DNA of 64,000 bases, from NCBI GenBank assembly GCA_020636445.1, contig JACJXV010000018.1:1-64000 (forward strand), given 5' to 3'. Positions 46,265-55,293 of this stretch are shown here, one piece after another (within the stretch, counting starts at the first letter, position 1; each line of letters begins with the position of its first letter). A program made the position numbers and the translations under genes. Below the pieces are notes generated by a model that was given only the letters and a program-made list of their open reading frames with translations, ran no database searches and had not been told where the DNA came from. This DNA comes from Lewinellaceae bacterium. GTDB taxonomy: Bacteria > Bacteroidota > Bacteroidia > Chitinophagales > Saprospiraceae.

Positions 46265-48040
46265 ATGCCAGCAGGACCAAATAAAACAAGTGGGAGTATT
46301 CTTCGGCAATTCATCCCGATCCTGGAGTGGTTGCCACATTACCGTAAAGCATTGCTGCGGGGTGATGTTTTGGCAGGGTTAACGGTTGGTGTTATGTTAA
46401 TTCCCCAGGGGATGGCTTACGGGTTGTTGGCTGGGCTCGATCCCATCCATGGGTTGTATGCCAGTATTCTACCTCTTTTCCTCTATGCTTTTTTTGGCAC
46501 ATCCCGGCAGTTATCGGTTGGCCCGGTCGCGTTAGTTTCGTTACTAATTCTGGCAGGTGTTGGCCAATTTGCGGAACCGGGAACTACGTTGTTCTTCCAG
46601 CTTGCGGTTACTACGGCGCTCATTGCCGGGCTTATCCAGGTTTTATTAGGCTCTTTCCGGCTGGGGTTTTTAATTAATTTCTTATCGCATCCGGTTATTG
46701 CCGGTTTTACCTCTGCTGCGGCCTTTATCATTGGCATGAGCCAGTTGAAGAATTTGCTGCGAATTAATATTGGCCGTAGTAACTACATCCACGAAATTGT
46801 AGCTGATACGGCCCAGCATATCACCGAAATGCACTGGCCTACGCTGGTGATAGGGGTTGGGGGTATTGCCTTTATGTTAATTTTGAAGCGAATCAAAAAA
46901 TCGTTGCCGGGGGCATTGCTGGCTGTCATACTAGGTACGGTGATCGTATTTTGGTGGCGACTTGACCTACAGGGGGTAGAAACGGTAGGACAGGTTCCTA
47001 AGGGATTGCCAGCATTTCAGTTGCCCATGTTTTCAGGGAAAATAGTACTTGAATTACTTCCCCTGGCACTGACTATTTGTTTGATCAGCTTTATCGAATC
47101 GCTGGCTATTGCCAAAACGATAGAAGCCCGTCATAAAAATTACCGGGTTATTCCCAATCAGGAACTTATCGCACTGGGCATTACGAAAATTGGCGGAGCA
47201 TTTTTCCAGTCTTATCCAACGACGGGGAGTTTTACCCGGTCAGCTGTCAATGATGATTCGGGAGCGAACACGGGCGTTTCTTCGATGATCAGTGCCGTAT
47301 TGGTAGCGCTCACCTTATTATTTCTGACGCCTTTATTTTACTATTTGCCCAAGGCTATTCTAGCCTCGATCATTGTTGTGGCGGTTATCAATCTGGTAGA
47401 TTACAAGGAAGCGATTCACTTGTGGAAAACGGACCGACGTGATCTTTTGACGATGTTAGTCACTTTTGTGGCGACGCTGACCATGGGGATCCAGAATGGC
47501 GTTTTTGCGGGAATTATTCTGTCATTGGCCATTATGGTCTATCGGAATTCGCGACCGCATATTGCTTTGTTGGGCAAACTACCAGGTTCACCTCATTACC
47601 GCAATATTGATCGCTTCAATGAAGCACAGCCTCCCGAAGAAGTGTTGATCATGCGTTTTGATGCCCAACTCTATTTTGGCAATGCCACCTATTTCCGGGA
47701 GACGATTGAGGAGATGGTTGAAAAAGCGGGCGCCAAGCTTCGGTTGTTTATCCTGGATGCATCGGGTACGCACGATATCGATTCCAGTGGCGTTCATGTT
47801 TTCCACGAAGTAATGGATTACTTGCAACAACGAGGTATTGCATTCTACCTCGCCGGGGCTATTGGCCCGGTGCGGGATATTCTTTTTAAAAATGGGTTGA
47901 TGGACATCATTGGCGAACGCCACCAGTTTCTTTCCGTTGCCGATGCCGTGGAGTATTTTCAAAAGAAAGCGGAAGCAGAAACTATGACTTCATGGACGCC
48001 CAAAGCCTTGCAAACCAATGCGAAAAAACCGCCTGAATAG
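46265..48040 (+). CDS. SulP-family anion transporter with STAS domain
   Basis: 591 residues. About 11-14 membrane helices. The SulP signature is near residue 40-60 (GLTVGVMLIPQGMAYGLLAGL), and PTTGSFTRSAVNDDSGANTG is the substrate region. The C-terminal STAS domain (about residues 460-560) has FILDASGTHDIDSSGVHVFHEVM. SulP proteins carry sulfate, bicarbonate or related anions. It is 66 bases upstream of the FeS/NrfD gene on the same strand, which suggests a role in moving sulfite or sulfate for that enzyme. Confidence 0.92.
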   Translation: MPAGPNKTSGSILRQFIPILEWLPHYRKALLRGDVLAGLTVGVMLIPQGMAYGLLAGLDPIHGLYASILPLFLYAFFGTSRQLSVGPVALVSLLILAGVGQFAEPGTTLFFQLAVTTALIAGLIQVLLGSFRLGFLINFLSHPVIAGFTSAAAFIIGMSQLKNLLRINIGRSNYIHEIVADTAQHITEMHWPTLVIGVGGIAFMLILKRIKKSLPGALLAVILGTVIVFWWRLDLQGVETVGQVPKGLPAFQLPMFSGKIVLELLPLALTICLISFIESLAIAKTIEARHKNYRVIPNQELIALGITKIGGAFFQSYPTTGSFTRSAVNDDSGANTGVSSMISAVLVALTLLFLTPLFYYLPKAILASIIVVAVINLVDYKEAIHLWKTDRRDLLTMLVTFVATLTMGIQNGVFAGIILSLAIMVYRNSRPHIALLGKLPGSPHYRNIDRFNEAQPPEEVLIMRFDAQLYFGNATYFRETIEEMVEKAGAKLRLFILDASGTHDIDSSGVHVFHEVMDYLQQRGIAFYLAGAIGPVRDILFKNGLMDIIGERHQFLSVADAVEYFQKKAEAETMTSWTPKALQTNAKKPPE

Positions 48041-48106
48041 CCGGGGAATCCCCTGCGGCTTCAGGTCATAACTATATTCATTCAATTAGCAGAAGAAAAA
48101 AGAATT

Positions 48107-49735
48107 ATGCGCTACGGATTTGTCATAGATAACCGCAAATGCATCGGTTGCCATGCTTGTACAACGGCATGCAAGTCGGAGCATTTGGTTCCGGTCGGCG
48201 TTAACCGTACCTGGGTCAAGCAGGTCGAGAAGGGGGAATTTCCTCATACCCGGCGCTTGTTTTCCGTGATGCGGTGTAACCACTGTACCGATGCTCCCTG
48301 TGTGGAAATTTGTCCGGTTGAGGCCCTGTTTTTCAGGGATGATGGTATCGTTGATTTCGACAAGAATCGCTGCATCGGCTGTAAGTCATGTATGCAGGCT
48401 TGTCCCTATGATGCCCTTTACATCGACCCCGACAACCATACGGCGGCGAAATGTAATTACTGTGCTCACCGCATTGACCTGGGGCTAGAACCCGCTTGCG
48501 TCAATGTATGTCCGGAGCATGCTATCATTTCGGGGGATATGGAAGATCCCGAATCAGAAATCTCCCAACTACTGGGACGCCATCAGGTGAAGGCCCGGAA
48601 AGTGGAAAAAGGAACGCAACCCAACCTGTTTTATATTGACGGCGATGATGCGTCCCTTAATCCTACTGCTACCGAGCGTACTGATAGTTATTTCTGGAGC
48701 CATCAGGAACGCGGAGTAGGCCACTATGCCAAGGAGGCTGAGAAATTGGCCTATAGCAATAGTGACGTACTGCAAACGCTGATGAAGGCGAATGGACAGG
48801 AAGCCACAGCGGGTGAAGTAGCGGAAAATGGTCCGGCTAAATCAATTGATATATTGTTGGGCAAGCCCCGTCGGGTATATGATGCTCCGAACAAGGGCAT
48901 CCTGTGGGGCTGGGAAGTAAGTGCTTATGTACTTACCAAGGCCATTGCTGCCGGGGCGTTCCTGGTGCCGTTTATGGCACTGGCCACTGGCTGGGCTCAA
49001 CCGGAGGGAATCACCCTGTGGTCGGCGCTGGTGACGGCACTGGTTTTCCTGGGAGCTACCGGTTTACTGCTGGTTAAGGACCTTGACCGGCCAGACCGGT
49101 TCCTGTATGTTATTTTCCGTGCCCACTGGACATCCTGGCTGGTGCGCGGGGGGTATACCATCACTGTTTACGGAGGCTTACTGACCTTGTTGGGCGTTGC
49201 CCGGTTCATGGATTGGGGCGGTTCCCTGCTGGGTGTTGCTTACTGGCTAACGGCAATTTTTGCCATTCTTACCGCGGTTTATACGGCCTTCCTTTTTGCA
49301 CAGGCCAAAGGGCGTGATTTCTGGCAAAGCCCGGCATTGGTACTGCACATGCTGATCCATAGCTTCATGGCTGGCGCGGCAGCATTTGCTATTCTGGCCG
49401 TCTTCCAGGGCGAAAGCATGGAATGGGCAGGCTTCCTGCGGGCAATATTGATCGGAACTATTGTACTTAACCTGGCAACTGTACTGGTAGAACTGACCAT
49501 CACGCACCCTACCCAGGATGCCAAGTTGGTTGTCCAGATGATCACTCGTGGTCGTTATCGCCAGCTTTTCTGGGGTGGGGCTATCCTGTTCGGTAATATT
49601 TTGCCTCTGGCGCTGCTATTGCTGGCCGGAGCCGATACACCGCTACTGGCTACCGCTGGCCTGGTCGTATTGTTGGGTATTTATTTCACTGAGCACATCT
49701 GGGTAGAAGCTCCCCAGCGAATTGCCCTCAGTTAA
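48107..49735 (+). CDS. Fused 4Fe-4S ferredoxin and NrfD-type membrane subunit
   Basis: 542 residues. Residues about 1-185 are a four-cluster ferredoxin like DmsB/SoeB (CIGCHACTTACKSEH; CNHCTDAPCVEICP; CIGCKSCMQACPYDA; CNYCAHRIDLGLEPACVNVCP). From about residue 245 eight or so membrane helices form an NrfD/PsrC domain (WGWEVSAYVLTKAIAAGAF; LLLVKDLDRPDRFLYVI). It would accept electrons from the molybdenum subunit downstream and pass them to the quinone pool, or the reverse. Separate B and C subunits are the usual form; here they are one protein. Confidence 0.9.
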   Translation: MRYGFVIDNRKCIGCHACTTACKSEHLVPVGVNRTWVKQVEKGEFPHTRRLFSVMRCNHCTDAPCVEICPVEALFFRDDGIVDFDKNRCIGCKSCMQACPYDALYIDPDNHTAAKCNYCAHRIDLGLEPACVNVCPEHAIISGDMEDPESEISQLLGRHQVKARKVEKGTQPNLFYIDGDDASLNPTATERTDSYFWSHQERGVGHYAKEAEKLAYSNSDVLQTLMKANGQEATAGEVAENGPAKSIDILLGKPRRVYDAPNKGILWGWEVSAYVLTKAIAAGAFLVPFMALATGWAQPEGITLWSALVTALVFLGATGLLLVKDLDRPDRFLYVIFRAHWTSWLVRGGYTITVYGGLLTLLGVARFMDWGGSLLGVAYWLTAIFAILTAVYTAFLFAQAKGRDFWQSPALVLHMLIHSFMAGAAAFAILAVFQGESMEWAGFLRAILIGTIVLNLATVLVELTITHPTQDAKLVVQMITRGRYRQLFWGGAILFGNILPLALLLLAGADTPLLATAGLVVLLGIYFTEHIWVEAPQRIALS

Positions 49736-49762
49736 TTTATCATCAGGAGAAAGCGAAAAGAA

Positions 49763-52627
49763 ATGAACAAACGCAAGCATAGTTTATTAGAACGGATTGC
49801 CGAAAAGTTACGGCTTATTCCGAATCTGCATGGCGAAGAAGCGCAACCGCTGGATCGGATGACTGAGCCTGGGGATTTGTCGAAGTTTCCGCCTCCCGAG
49901 AAATGGGACGATTGGGTGGAATACGAAGCCAAAGCCTGGCCACGCATTGAAAAACGCCATTACTCGATCGTTCCGACCACCTGTTTCAATTGCGAAAGCG
50001 CTTGTGGTCTGACGGCCTATGTTGATAAAGAAAACTGGTCGGTGCGAAAATTTGAGGGTAACCCTTACCACCCGGGCAGCCGGGGACGTAACTGTGCTAA
50101 GGGCCCTGCCACCGTCAATCAGCTGAACGACCCTGACCGGATTCTCTACCCCCTGAAGCGCACCGGCAAGCGGGGCGAAGGCCAGTGGGAGCGGGTTAGT
50201 TGGGATGAGGTACTGGATGATATCGCCGGCCGTCTGCGCAAAGCGATAGTGGAAGGTCGGAATAATGAAATTGCCTATCACGTAGGGCGACCAGGTCACG
50301 AAGGGTATATGGACCGCGTACTCCAGGCATGGAATGTGGATGGCCACAATAGCCATACCAATATTTGCTCCTCTGGTGCCCGCTTTGGTTATGCTGTTTG
50401 GTACGGCCACGACCGGCCTTCGCCGGACCATGCCAATGCCAAGTTTATTCTGCTCATCAGCGCGCACCTGGAATCGGGGCACTATTTTAACCCCCACGCC
50501 CAGCGAATTATCGAAGGCAAGATGAAGGGAGCCAAGCTGGCGACGATGGATCCTCGTCTGTCGAACACCGCCAGTATGTCGGATTACTGGATGCCTTCCT
50601 ATCCGGGTACCGAAGCAGCAGTTCTCCTGGCGATGGCCAAGATCATTCTGGACGAAGGGCTTTACAACCGTCCTTATCTGGAAGATTGGGTCAACTGGGA
50701 AGAATATCTGCAGGCACGCCAGCCCAAGATGGAGGTTACATTTGAAAACTTTATCGCCGCTATTCGCGAAGAATATGCGGAGTATACGCCTGAATACGCT
50801 GAAAAAGAAAGTGGCGTTAAAGCGGATATGATCCGCGAAATTGCCCGTTTGATTGGTGAAGCAGGCAGTCGTTTCGCAACGCACAACTGGCGGAGTGCTT
50901 CCTCGGGTAATTTGGGAGGTTGGGCCGTATCCCGTGCGCTGCATTTCCTGAATGTTCTGACGGGTAGTGTTGGTACCCCTGGCGGAACCTCACCCAATAC
51001 CTGGAATAAGTTCCATCCGGAGTTTTTTGATAAGCCACCGGCCCAGAAATTCTGGAATGAGTTGCATTTCCCAAATGAGTATCCGCTGGCCTATTTTGAA
51101 ATGAGCTTCCTGCTGCCTCACATGCTCAAAGAGAACCGGGGCCGTATGGATGTGTACTTTACCCGGGTATTCAACCCGGTATGGACCTATCCCGATGGCT
51201 TCTCGTGGATTGAAGCGTTGAGCGACGAAGAGAAGTTCGGCATGCATATTGCCCTGACGCCCACCTGGAACGAAACGGCCTATTTTGCCGACTATGTACT
51301 GCCGATGGGACTGGCCAGTGAGCGCCATGACCTGAACAGCTATGAAACCCACGCAGGTGTGTGGATTGCTTTCCGGCAACCCGTATTGCGGGAAGCTATG
51401 CGGCGGGCCGGCAAGCCCGTAACCTTCACTTACGAGTCGAACCCCGGGGAGGTTTGGGAAGAAGATGAATTCTGGATCCAGCTGAGTTGGCGCATGGACC
51501 CCGATGGTTCGCTGGGGATTCGGAAACACTTTGAGTCGCCCTACCGGCCCGGAGAATGCATCAACATTGATGAGTACTATCAGTATATCTTCGAACACAC
51601 CAAAGGACTGCCCGAAACGGCAGCTAAGGAAGGGCTGAGTGCACTGGACTATATGAAAAAGTACGGAGCCTATCTGGTAGAGCCAAGTGCGTATAGCCTC
51701 CATCTGGAAGAACTTTCCGCCGAGCAAATGGCTGGAGCGGAAGTGGATCCTAAAACGCAGGTAATTACCAAAAAAGGCAAGGCCATTGGGGTCATGAGCC
51801 AGGGCAAACCTGTAGTGGGTTTCCCGACGCCATCGCGGAAGAACGAATTCTATTCGCAAACAATGGTCGATTGGAAATGGCCGGAATATGCTATCCCTAC
51901 TTACATCAAGAGCCATATCCATGAAGAGGAGATGGATCGCGATAAGGGTGATTACCCGTTGGTTCCTACATTCCGGTTGCCAACGCTGATCCACTCGCGC
52001 TCAGGTAACGCGAAGTGGTTATATGAGATTTCCAATCGGAACCCGATCTGGATACACCCATCGGATGCCAAGAAATTTGGTGTTCGAACCGGTGACTTGC
52101 TGCGCGTCAATACCGAAATCGGCTACTTTGTCGATAAGGTATGGGTTACGGAAGGCATGAAGCCTGGTGTGGTAGCCTGCTCACACCACCTGGGGCGCTG
52201 GCGCCGACCCCAGGACGTAGCCGGTAACCGCTGGGCTGTCAATACCGTCAGCATCGAGAACGACGGTAAAGGCGGCTGGAAAATGCAAACGCTGGCGGGT
52301 ATTCAACCCTTCAAGAGTAGTGATGCTGACAGTGCGCGGATTTTCTGGAGTGATGGCGGGGTTCACCAGAACATTACCTTCCCTGTACATCCAGATCCTA
52401 TCAGTGGTATGCATTGCTGGCACCAGAAAGTGCGGCTGGAAAAGGCACATGATACCGACAAGTACGGCGATATTTTTGTCGACACTGAAAAGTCATTTGC
52501 TGTATACAAAAAATGGTTGGAGATGACCCGTCCGGCTCCCGGGCCAAACGGACTTCGCCGCCCCTTGTGGATGAAACGTGCCCTCCGCCCTGCGGAGGAG
52601 ACCTTCTACATCAAGGATGATGAATAG
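49763..52627 (+). CDS. Molybdopterin oxidoreductase, probable sulfite dehydrogenase (SoeA-like) or polysulfide-type enzyme
   Basis: 954 residues. The N-terminal 4Fe-4S cluster is complete: Cys74, Cys77, Cys81 and Cys111. There is no Tat signal peptide, so the enzyme stays in the cytoplasm. Cys202 in HTNICSSGARFG is a candidate Mo ligand. The C-terminal molydopterin-dinucleotide domain contains PLVPTFRLPTLIHSRSGNAKWL and MKPGVVACSHHLGRWRR. A cytoplasmic enzyme with a ferredoxin/NrfD partner and a SulP neighbour fits SoeA, which oxidises sulfite to sulfate; a polysulfide or thiosulfate role cannot be excluded. It ends at the terminator 52669-52700. Confidence 0.82.
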   Translation: MNKRKHSLLERIAEKLRLIPNLHGEEAQPLDRMTEPGDLSKFPPPEKWDDWVEYEAKAWPRIEKRHYSIVPTTCFNCESACGLTAYVDKENWSVRKFEGNPYHPGSRGRNCAKGPATVNQLNDPDRILYPLKRTGKRGEGQWERVSWDEVLDDIAGRLRKAIVEGRNNEIAYHVGRPGHEGYMDRVLQAWNVDGHNSHTNICSSGARFGYAVWYGHDRPSPDHANAKFILLISAHLESGHYFNPHAQRIIEGKMKGAKLATMDPRLSNTASMSDYWMPSYPGTEAAVLLAMAKIILDEGLYNRPYLEDWVNWEEYLQARQPKMEVTFENFIAAIREEYAEYTPEYAEKESGVKADMIREIARLIGEAGSRFATHNWRSASSGNLGGWAVSRALHFLNVLTGSVGTPGGTSPNTWNKFHPEFFDKPPAQKFWNELHFPNEYPLAYFEMSFLLPHMLKENRGRMDVYFTRVFNPVWTYPDGFSWIEALSDEEKFGMHIALTPTWNETAYFADYVLPMGLASERHDLNSYETHAGVWIAFRQPVLREAMRRAGKPVTFTYESNPGEVWEEDEFWIQLSWRMDPDGSLGIRKHFESPYRPGECINIDEYYQYIFEHTKGLPETAAKEGLSALDYMKKYGAYLVEPSAYSLHLEELSAEQMAGAEVDPKTQVITKKGKAIGVMSQGKPVVGFPTPSRKNEFYSQTMVDWKWPEYAIPTYIKSHIHEEEMDRDKGDYPLVPTFRLPTLIHSRSGNAKWLYEISNRNPIWIHPSDAKKFGVRTGDLLRVNTEIGYFVDKVWVTEGMKPGVVACSHHLGRWRRPQDVAGNRWAVNTVSIENDGKGGWKMQTLAGIQPFKSSDADSARIFWSDGGVHQNITFPVHPDPISGMHCWHQKVRLEKAHDTDKYGDIFVDTEKSFAVYKKWLEMTRPAPGPNGLRRPLWMKRALRPAEETFYIKDDE

Positions 52628-52668
52628 TAAATAGCAATAAAGCACGATGTTTTTGATATCCATTAGCA

Positions 52669-52700
52669 GGCCCGGGCGTTCGCGCCCGGGCCGTTTTTTT
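52669..52700 (+). terminator. Strong Rho-independent terminator of the molybdoenzyme operon
   Basis: GGCCCGGGCG-TTCG-CGCCCGGGCC followed by GTTTTTTT. A perfect 10-bp GC stem with a UUCG-type tetraloop. Confidence 0.97.
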
Positions 52701-52751
52701 CCGCCAGCGATTATTCCGTAAGATACCCCACTACTTTTGCCTATTTTTGGC

Positions 52752-53003
52752 AGGTGTTAGTTTAGAGTTGTTCGCTGCGCTCACTGGTTTAGAGCCGCGC
52801 GTCGCGTTGCTCCGCGCTGGTTTAGAGTCGTTCGCTGCGCTCACTTGTTTAGAGTCATTTGCTGCGCCCACTAGTTTAGAGCGTTGATTCAGCCGGTAGG
52901 TTAGCAGATTTAGAAGGGCTTTTCTAAACCATCTAAACTAGTGCTGTAGGCACGGCCCTAAACTAGCTACGAGCGCAGCGAGGGGCGACTCTAAACCCAC
53001 TAA
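52752..53003. repeat. Array of GTTTAGAG units in opposing orientation
   Basis: From 52752 the unit GTTTAGAGTCGTTCGCTGCGCTCACT recurs about four times with changes. From about 52928 the reverse complement (CTCTAAAC, GAGCGCAGCGAG) appears several times, up to the map start. The two halves could fold on each other. No coding potential. It lies between the operon terminator and map. Confidence 0.75.
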
Positions 53004-53021
53004 ACGTGATAAACCTATATC

Positions 53022-53780
53022 ATGATCATTCAAACCGAAGAAGAATTAGCCGGCATGCGTGCTATTGGTGAAGTTGTGGGAGCAACGCTGCGGGCGATGC
53101 GTGAATACGCTAAGCCAGGGATGAGTACCCGCGAACTGGACGAATACGGCAATCAACTTTTGCTTAGCTACGGTGCGCGTTCTGCCCCCAAGCTGATGTA
53201 TAATTTTCCGGGCTGGAACTGTATTAGCATTAACCAGGAAGCCGCTCATGGTATTCCTTCGGAAAAAGTAATTCTCCAGGAAGGGGACCTCGTCAATGTG
53301 GATGTATCGGCGGAGTTGAATGGTTTTTTTGCGGATAATGGCGGGTCCTTCATCCTGGGGGCTGACCTGCAGCAATTACAGCCGTTGGTAGATGCTTCTC
53401 AGCGCATTCTGAATGAGGCGATCCAGGCGATATCGGCCGACCAGCGCATTGCTGAAACCGGTCGGCGCATCCAGCAAGCAGCCCGGGCGGCAGGTTTTCG
53501 GGTCATTAAAAACCTGGTAGGTCATGGTGTTGGACGTAGTTTGCACGAACCCCCCACCGAAATCCCCTGCTACTATGACCCCTTTAATCGCGAGCGGTTC
53601 AAAGAAAATTCCGTGATTGCCGTGGAGACATTTATTTCGACAAGGGGAGCCTATGTGGAAGAACAAGCCGACGGCTGGACGATGAAAGCACCCAAAAACA
53701 GCTTTGTAGCTCAGCACGAACATACCTTACTCGTAACGGGAGGAAAGCCGGTTATTCTTACGGCAGCTAATGGTATCTGA
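53022..53780 (+). CDS. map: Type I methionine aminopeptidase
   Basis: 252 residues. The five metal ligands of the pita-bread fold are recognisable in DVSAELNGFFADNG (the two aspartates), GHGVGRSLHEPP (histidine), VAVETF (glutamate) and EHTLLVT (glutamate). It removes the initiator methionine from new proteins. It lacks the long N-terminal extension of type Ib. It stands alone here, not in the usual ribosomal-protein operon, so it may be a second copy. Confidence 0.95.
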   Translation: MIIQTEEELAGMRAIGEVVGATLRAMREYAKPGMSTRELDEYGNQLLLSYGARSAPKLMYNFPGWNCISINQEAAHGIPSEKVILQEGDLVNVDVSAELNGFFADNGGSFILGADLQQLQPLVDASQRILNEAIQAISADQRIAETGRRIQQAARAAGFRVIKNLVGHGVGRSLHEPPTEIPCYYDPFNRERFKENSVIAVETFISTRGAYVEEQADGWTMKAPKNSFVAQHEHTLLVTGGKPVILTAANGI

Positions 53781-54297
53781 TGCATGTTAGTTGGTGAGGG
53801 GTGAAGAGACACTGAACTTGCACCCTAAACAGGCGAGCGTTGAGCGGGTGACTGGTGATTGGTGGCTGGTAACTGGTGGCTGGTTTTCTTTGGGGTTACA
53901 CGTCTGATTTGTGATTTTTCTTCGGAATTCCCTGCGCCCTCCTCGGTTTAAGCTCCACCCCCTGGCCCCTTTCTCTCAAGAAGGGGGAAAAGCTTTTGGA
54001 TTAGTTTCCAGTTTCAGTAGTTCAAACTAATTACCCACCCGCCGTAGGCGGGCAAGTTTCCCATTTCTCATTTCCCATTTCTCATTTCTCATTTCCCACC
54101 CGCCGTAGGCGGGCAAGTTTCTCATTTCCCATTAGGGGTAGCCGCCAGCAGCACCCTCACTAACCAGCAAGCCTATTAAGTTAAGCTTGCGTTTTCCAAT
54201 TCCGAATACCCTGCGGGGTGTATGCGTTTACCGAGAATCCTTGATGACCACGGGAATATGATTAAATTTGGAGAACGATTATCCTAAACCTATACTT
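53781..54297. repeat. Low-complexity intergenic region with paired GCCGTAGGC hairpins
   Basis: About 517 bases without a gene. It contains ACTGGTGxTGGTGGCT-type repetitive sequence, a CATTTCCC/TCTCATTT run, and two identical hairpins CCCGCC-GTA-GGCGGG (54038-54052 and 54099-54113), each followed by CAAGTTT. Confidence 0.7.
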
Positions 54298-55281
54298 ATG
54301 GCTACTTCCCCATCTGTTTTACGCACCCCAGAAGAGCGGTTTTCCAATCTTCCTGATTTTCCTTTTGCTGCGCATTATGCTGATATTCAGGGGTTTCGAA
54401 TCCACTACCTCGATGAGGGAGATCCACAGGGGCAGGTAGTGTTGCTTTTGCACGGCGAGCCCTCCTGGTGTTATTTGTACCGCAAAATGATTCCACCCTT
54501 GGTTGCGGCAGGCTACCGGGTGGTGGCTCCCGATCTGCTGGGGTTTGGCAAGTCTGATAAACCTGCCGATCAGTCGGCCTTTACCCACCGCCTGCACGTT
54601 TCGATAATTTATGAGCTGGTGAAGCAGCTGGACCTGCAAGGGATCAACTTATTTATCCAGGACTGGGGAGGGCTAGTGGGATTGCGGATGGTGGGGCTGG
54701 ACCCGGATCGGTTTGCCCGGATAATGGCCGCCAATACCTTGTTGCCGGATGCAGGTGGGTTGAAAGGCCTGTTGGGGCCCTGGCTTTTCCGGAGGCAAAT
54801 CAAACAAATAATCAAAAAGGGTGGCGTTACCGAGGATAGTATCCGGGGGCCTAAGGCCTTCCTGCACTGGGTTGTGTATTCTCAAACCGCACCCGAACTC
54901 AACATCGGCCGGATTATTCAGAAAGGGACGGTGAAGGAATTGTCGGCGGCGGAGGTGGCGGCTTATGAGGCTCCTTTTCCCGACGAAAGCTATAAAGCGG
55001 CAGCGCGGATTTTTCCGATGCTCGTACCTTCTGAATTGTTAACAAATCATCGGGTGTGGAAAACGGTTTTGGAGCGGTGGGAAAAACCTTTCCTCACCGC
55101 CTTTAGCGATACGGATCCGATTACCCGGGGGATGGAAAAAATATTCCATAAGCGGGTTCCCGGAACGCGTAACCAGGCGCATTTTACCACGGAACAGGCA
55201 GGCCACTTTTTGCAGGAAGACCAGGGAGAACTGCTGGCGGCCAAAATGCACGAATTCATTCAATCGACAACCAGCGCTTAA
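54298..55281 (+). CDS. Haloalkane dehalogenase-like alpha/beta hydrolase
   Basis: 327 residues from the ATG at 54298; the TTG-initiated frame from 54268 adds nothing. The alpha/beta-hydrolase core is close to DhlA-type dehalogenases: HGEPSWCYLYRKMIPPL, VVAPDLLGFGKSDKP, and the nucleophile elbow QDWGGLVGL (Asp122, Trp123). The C-terminal QAGHFLQED holds the catalytic histidine. Type I dehalogenases use the Trp next to the nucleophile to hold the halide, and it is present. It would hydrolyse a carbon-halogen bond. Whether it does so here is inference, since related epoxide hydrolases share the fold. Confidence 0.85.
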   Translation: MATSPSVLRTPEERFSNLPDFPFAAHYADIQGFRIHYLDEGDPQGQVVLLLHGEPSWCYLYRKMIPPLVAAGYRVVAPDLLGFGKSDKPADQSAFTHRLHVSIIYELVKQLDLQGINLFIQDWGGLVGLRMVGLDPDRFARIMAANTLLPDAGGLKGLLGPWLFRRQIKQIIKKGGVTEDSIRGPKAFLHWVVYSQTAPELNIGRIIQKGTVKELSAAEVAAYEAPFPDESYKAAARIFPMLVPSELLTNHRVWKTVLERWEKPFLTAFSDTDPITRGMEKIFHKRVPGTRNQAHFTTEQAGHFLQEDQGELLAAKMHEFIQSTTSA

Positions 55282-55293
55282 TACCTATACCGG

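Noticed and set aside
49808..50944. 378-codon frame antisense to the molybdoenzyme
   Set aside because: It mirrors a conserved catalytic region; by-product of codon bias.
52752..53003. Possible CRISPR array
   Set aside because: Repeat units differ in length and the intervals are not constant; the second half is in the opposite orientation and no cas gene is present.
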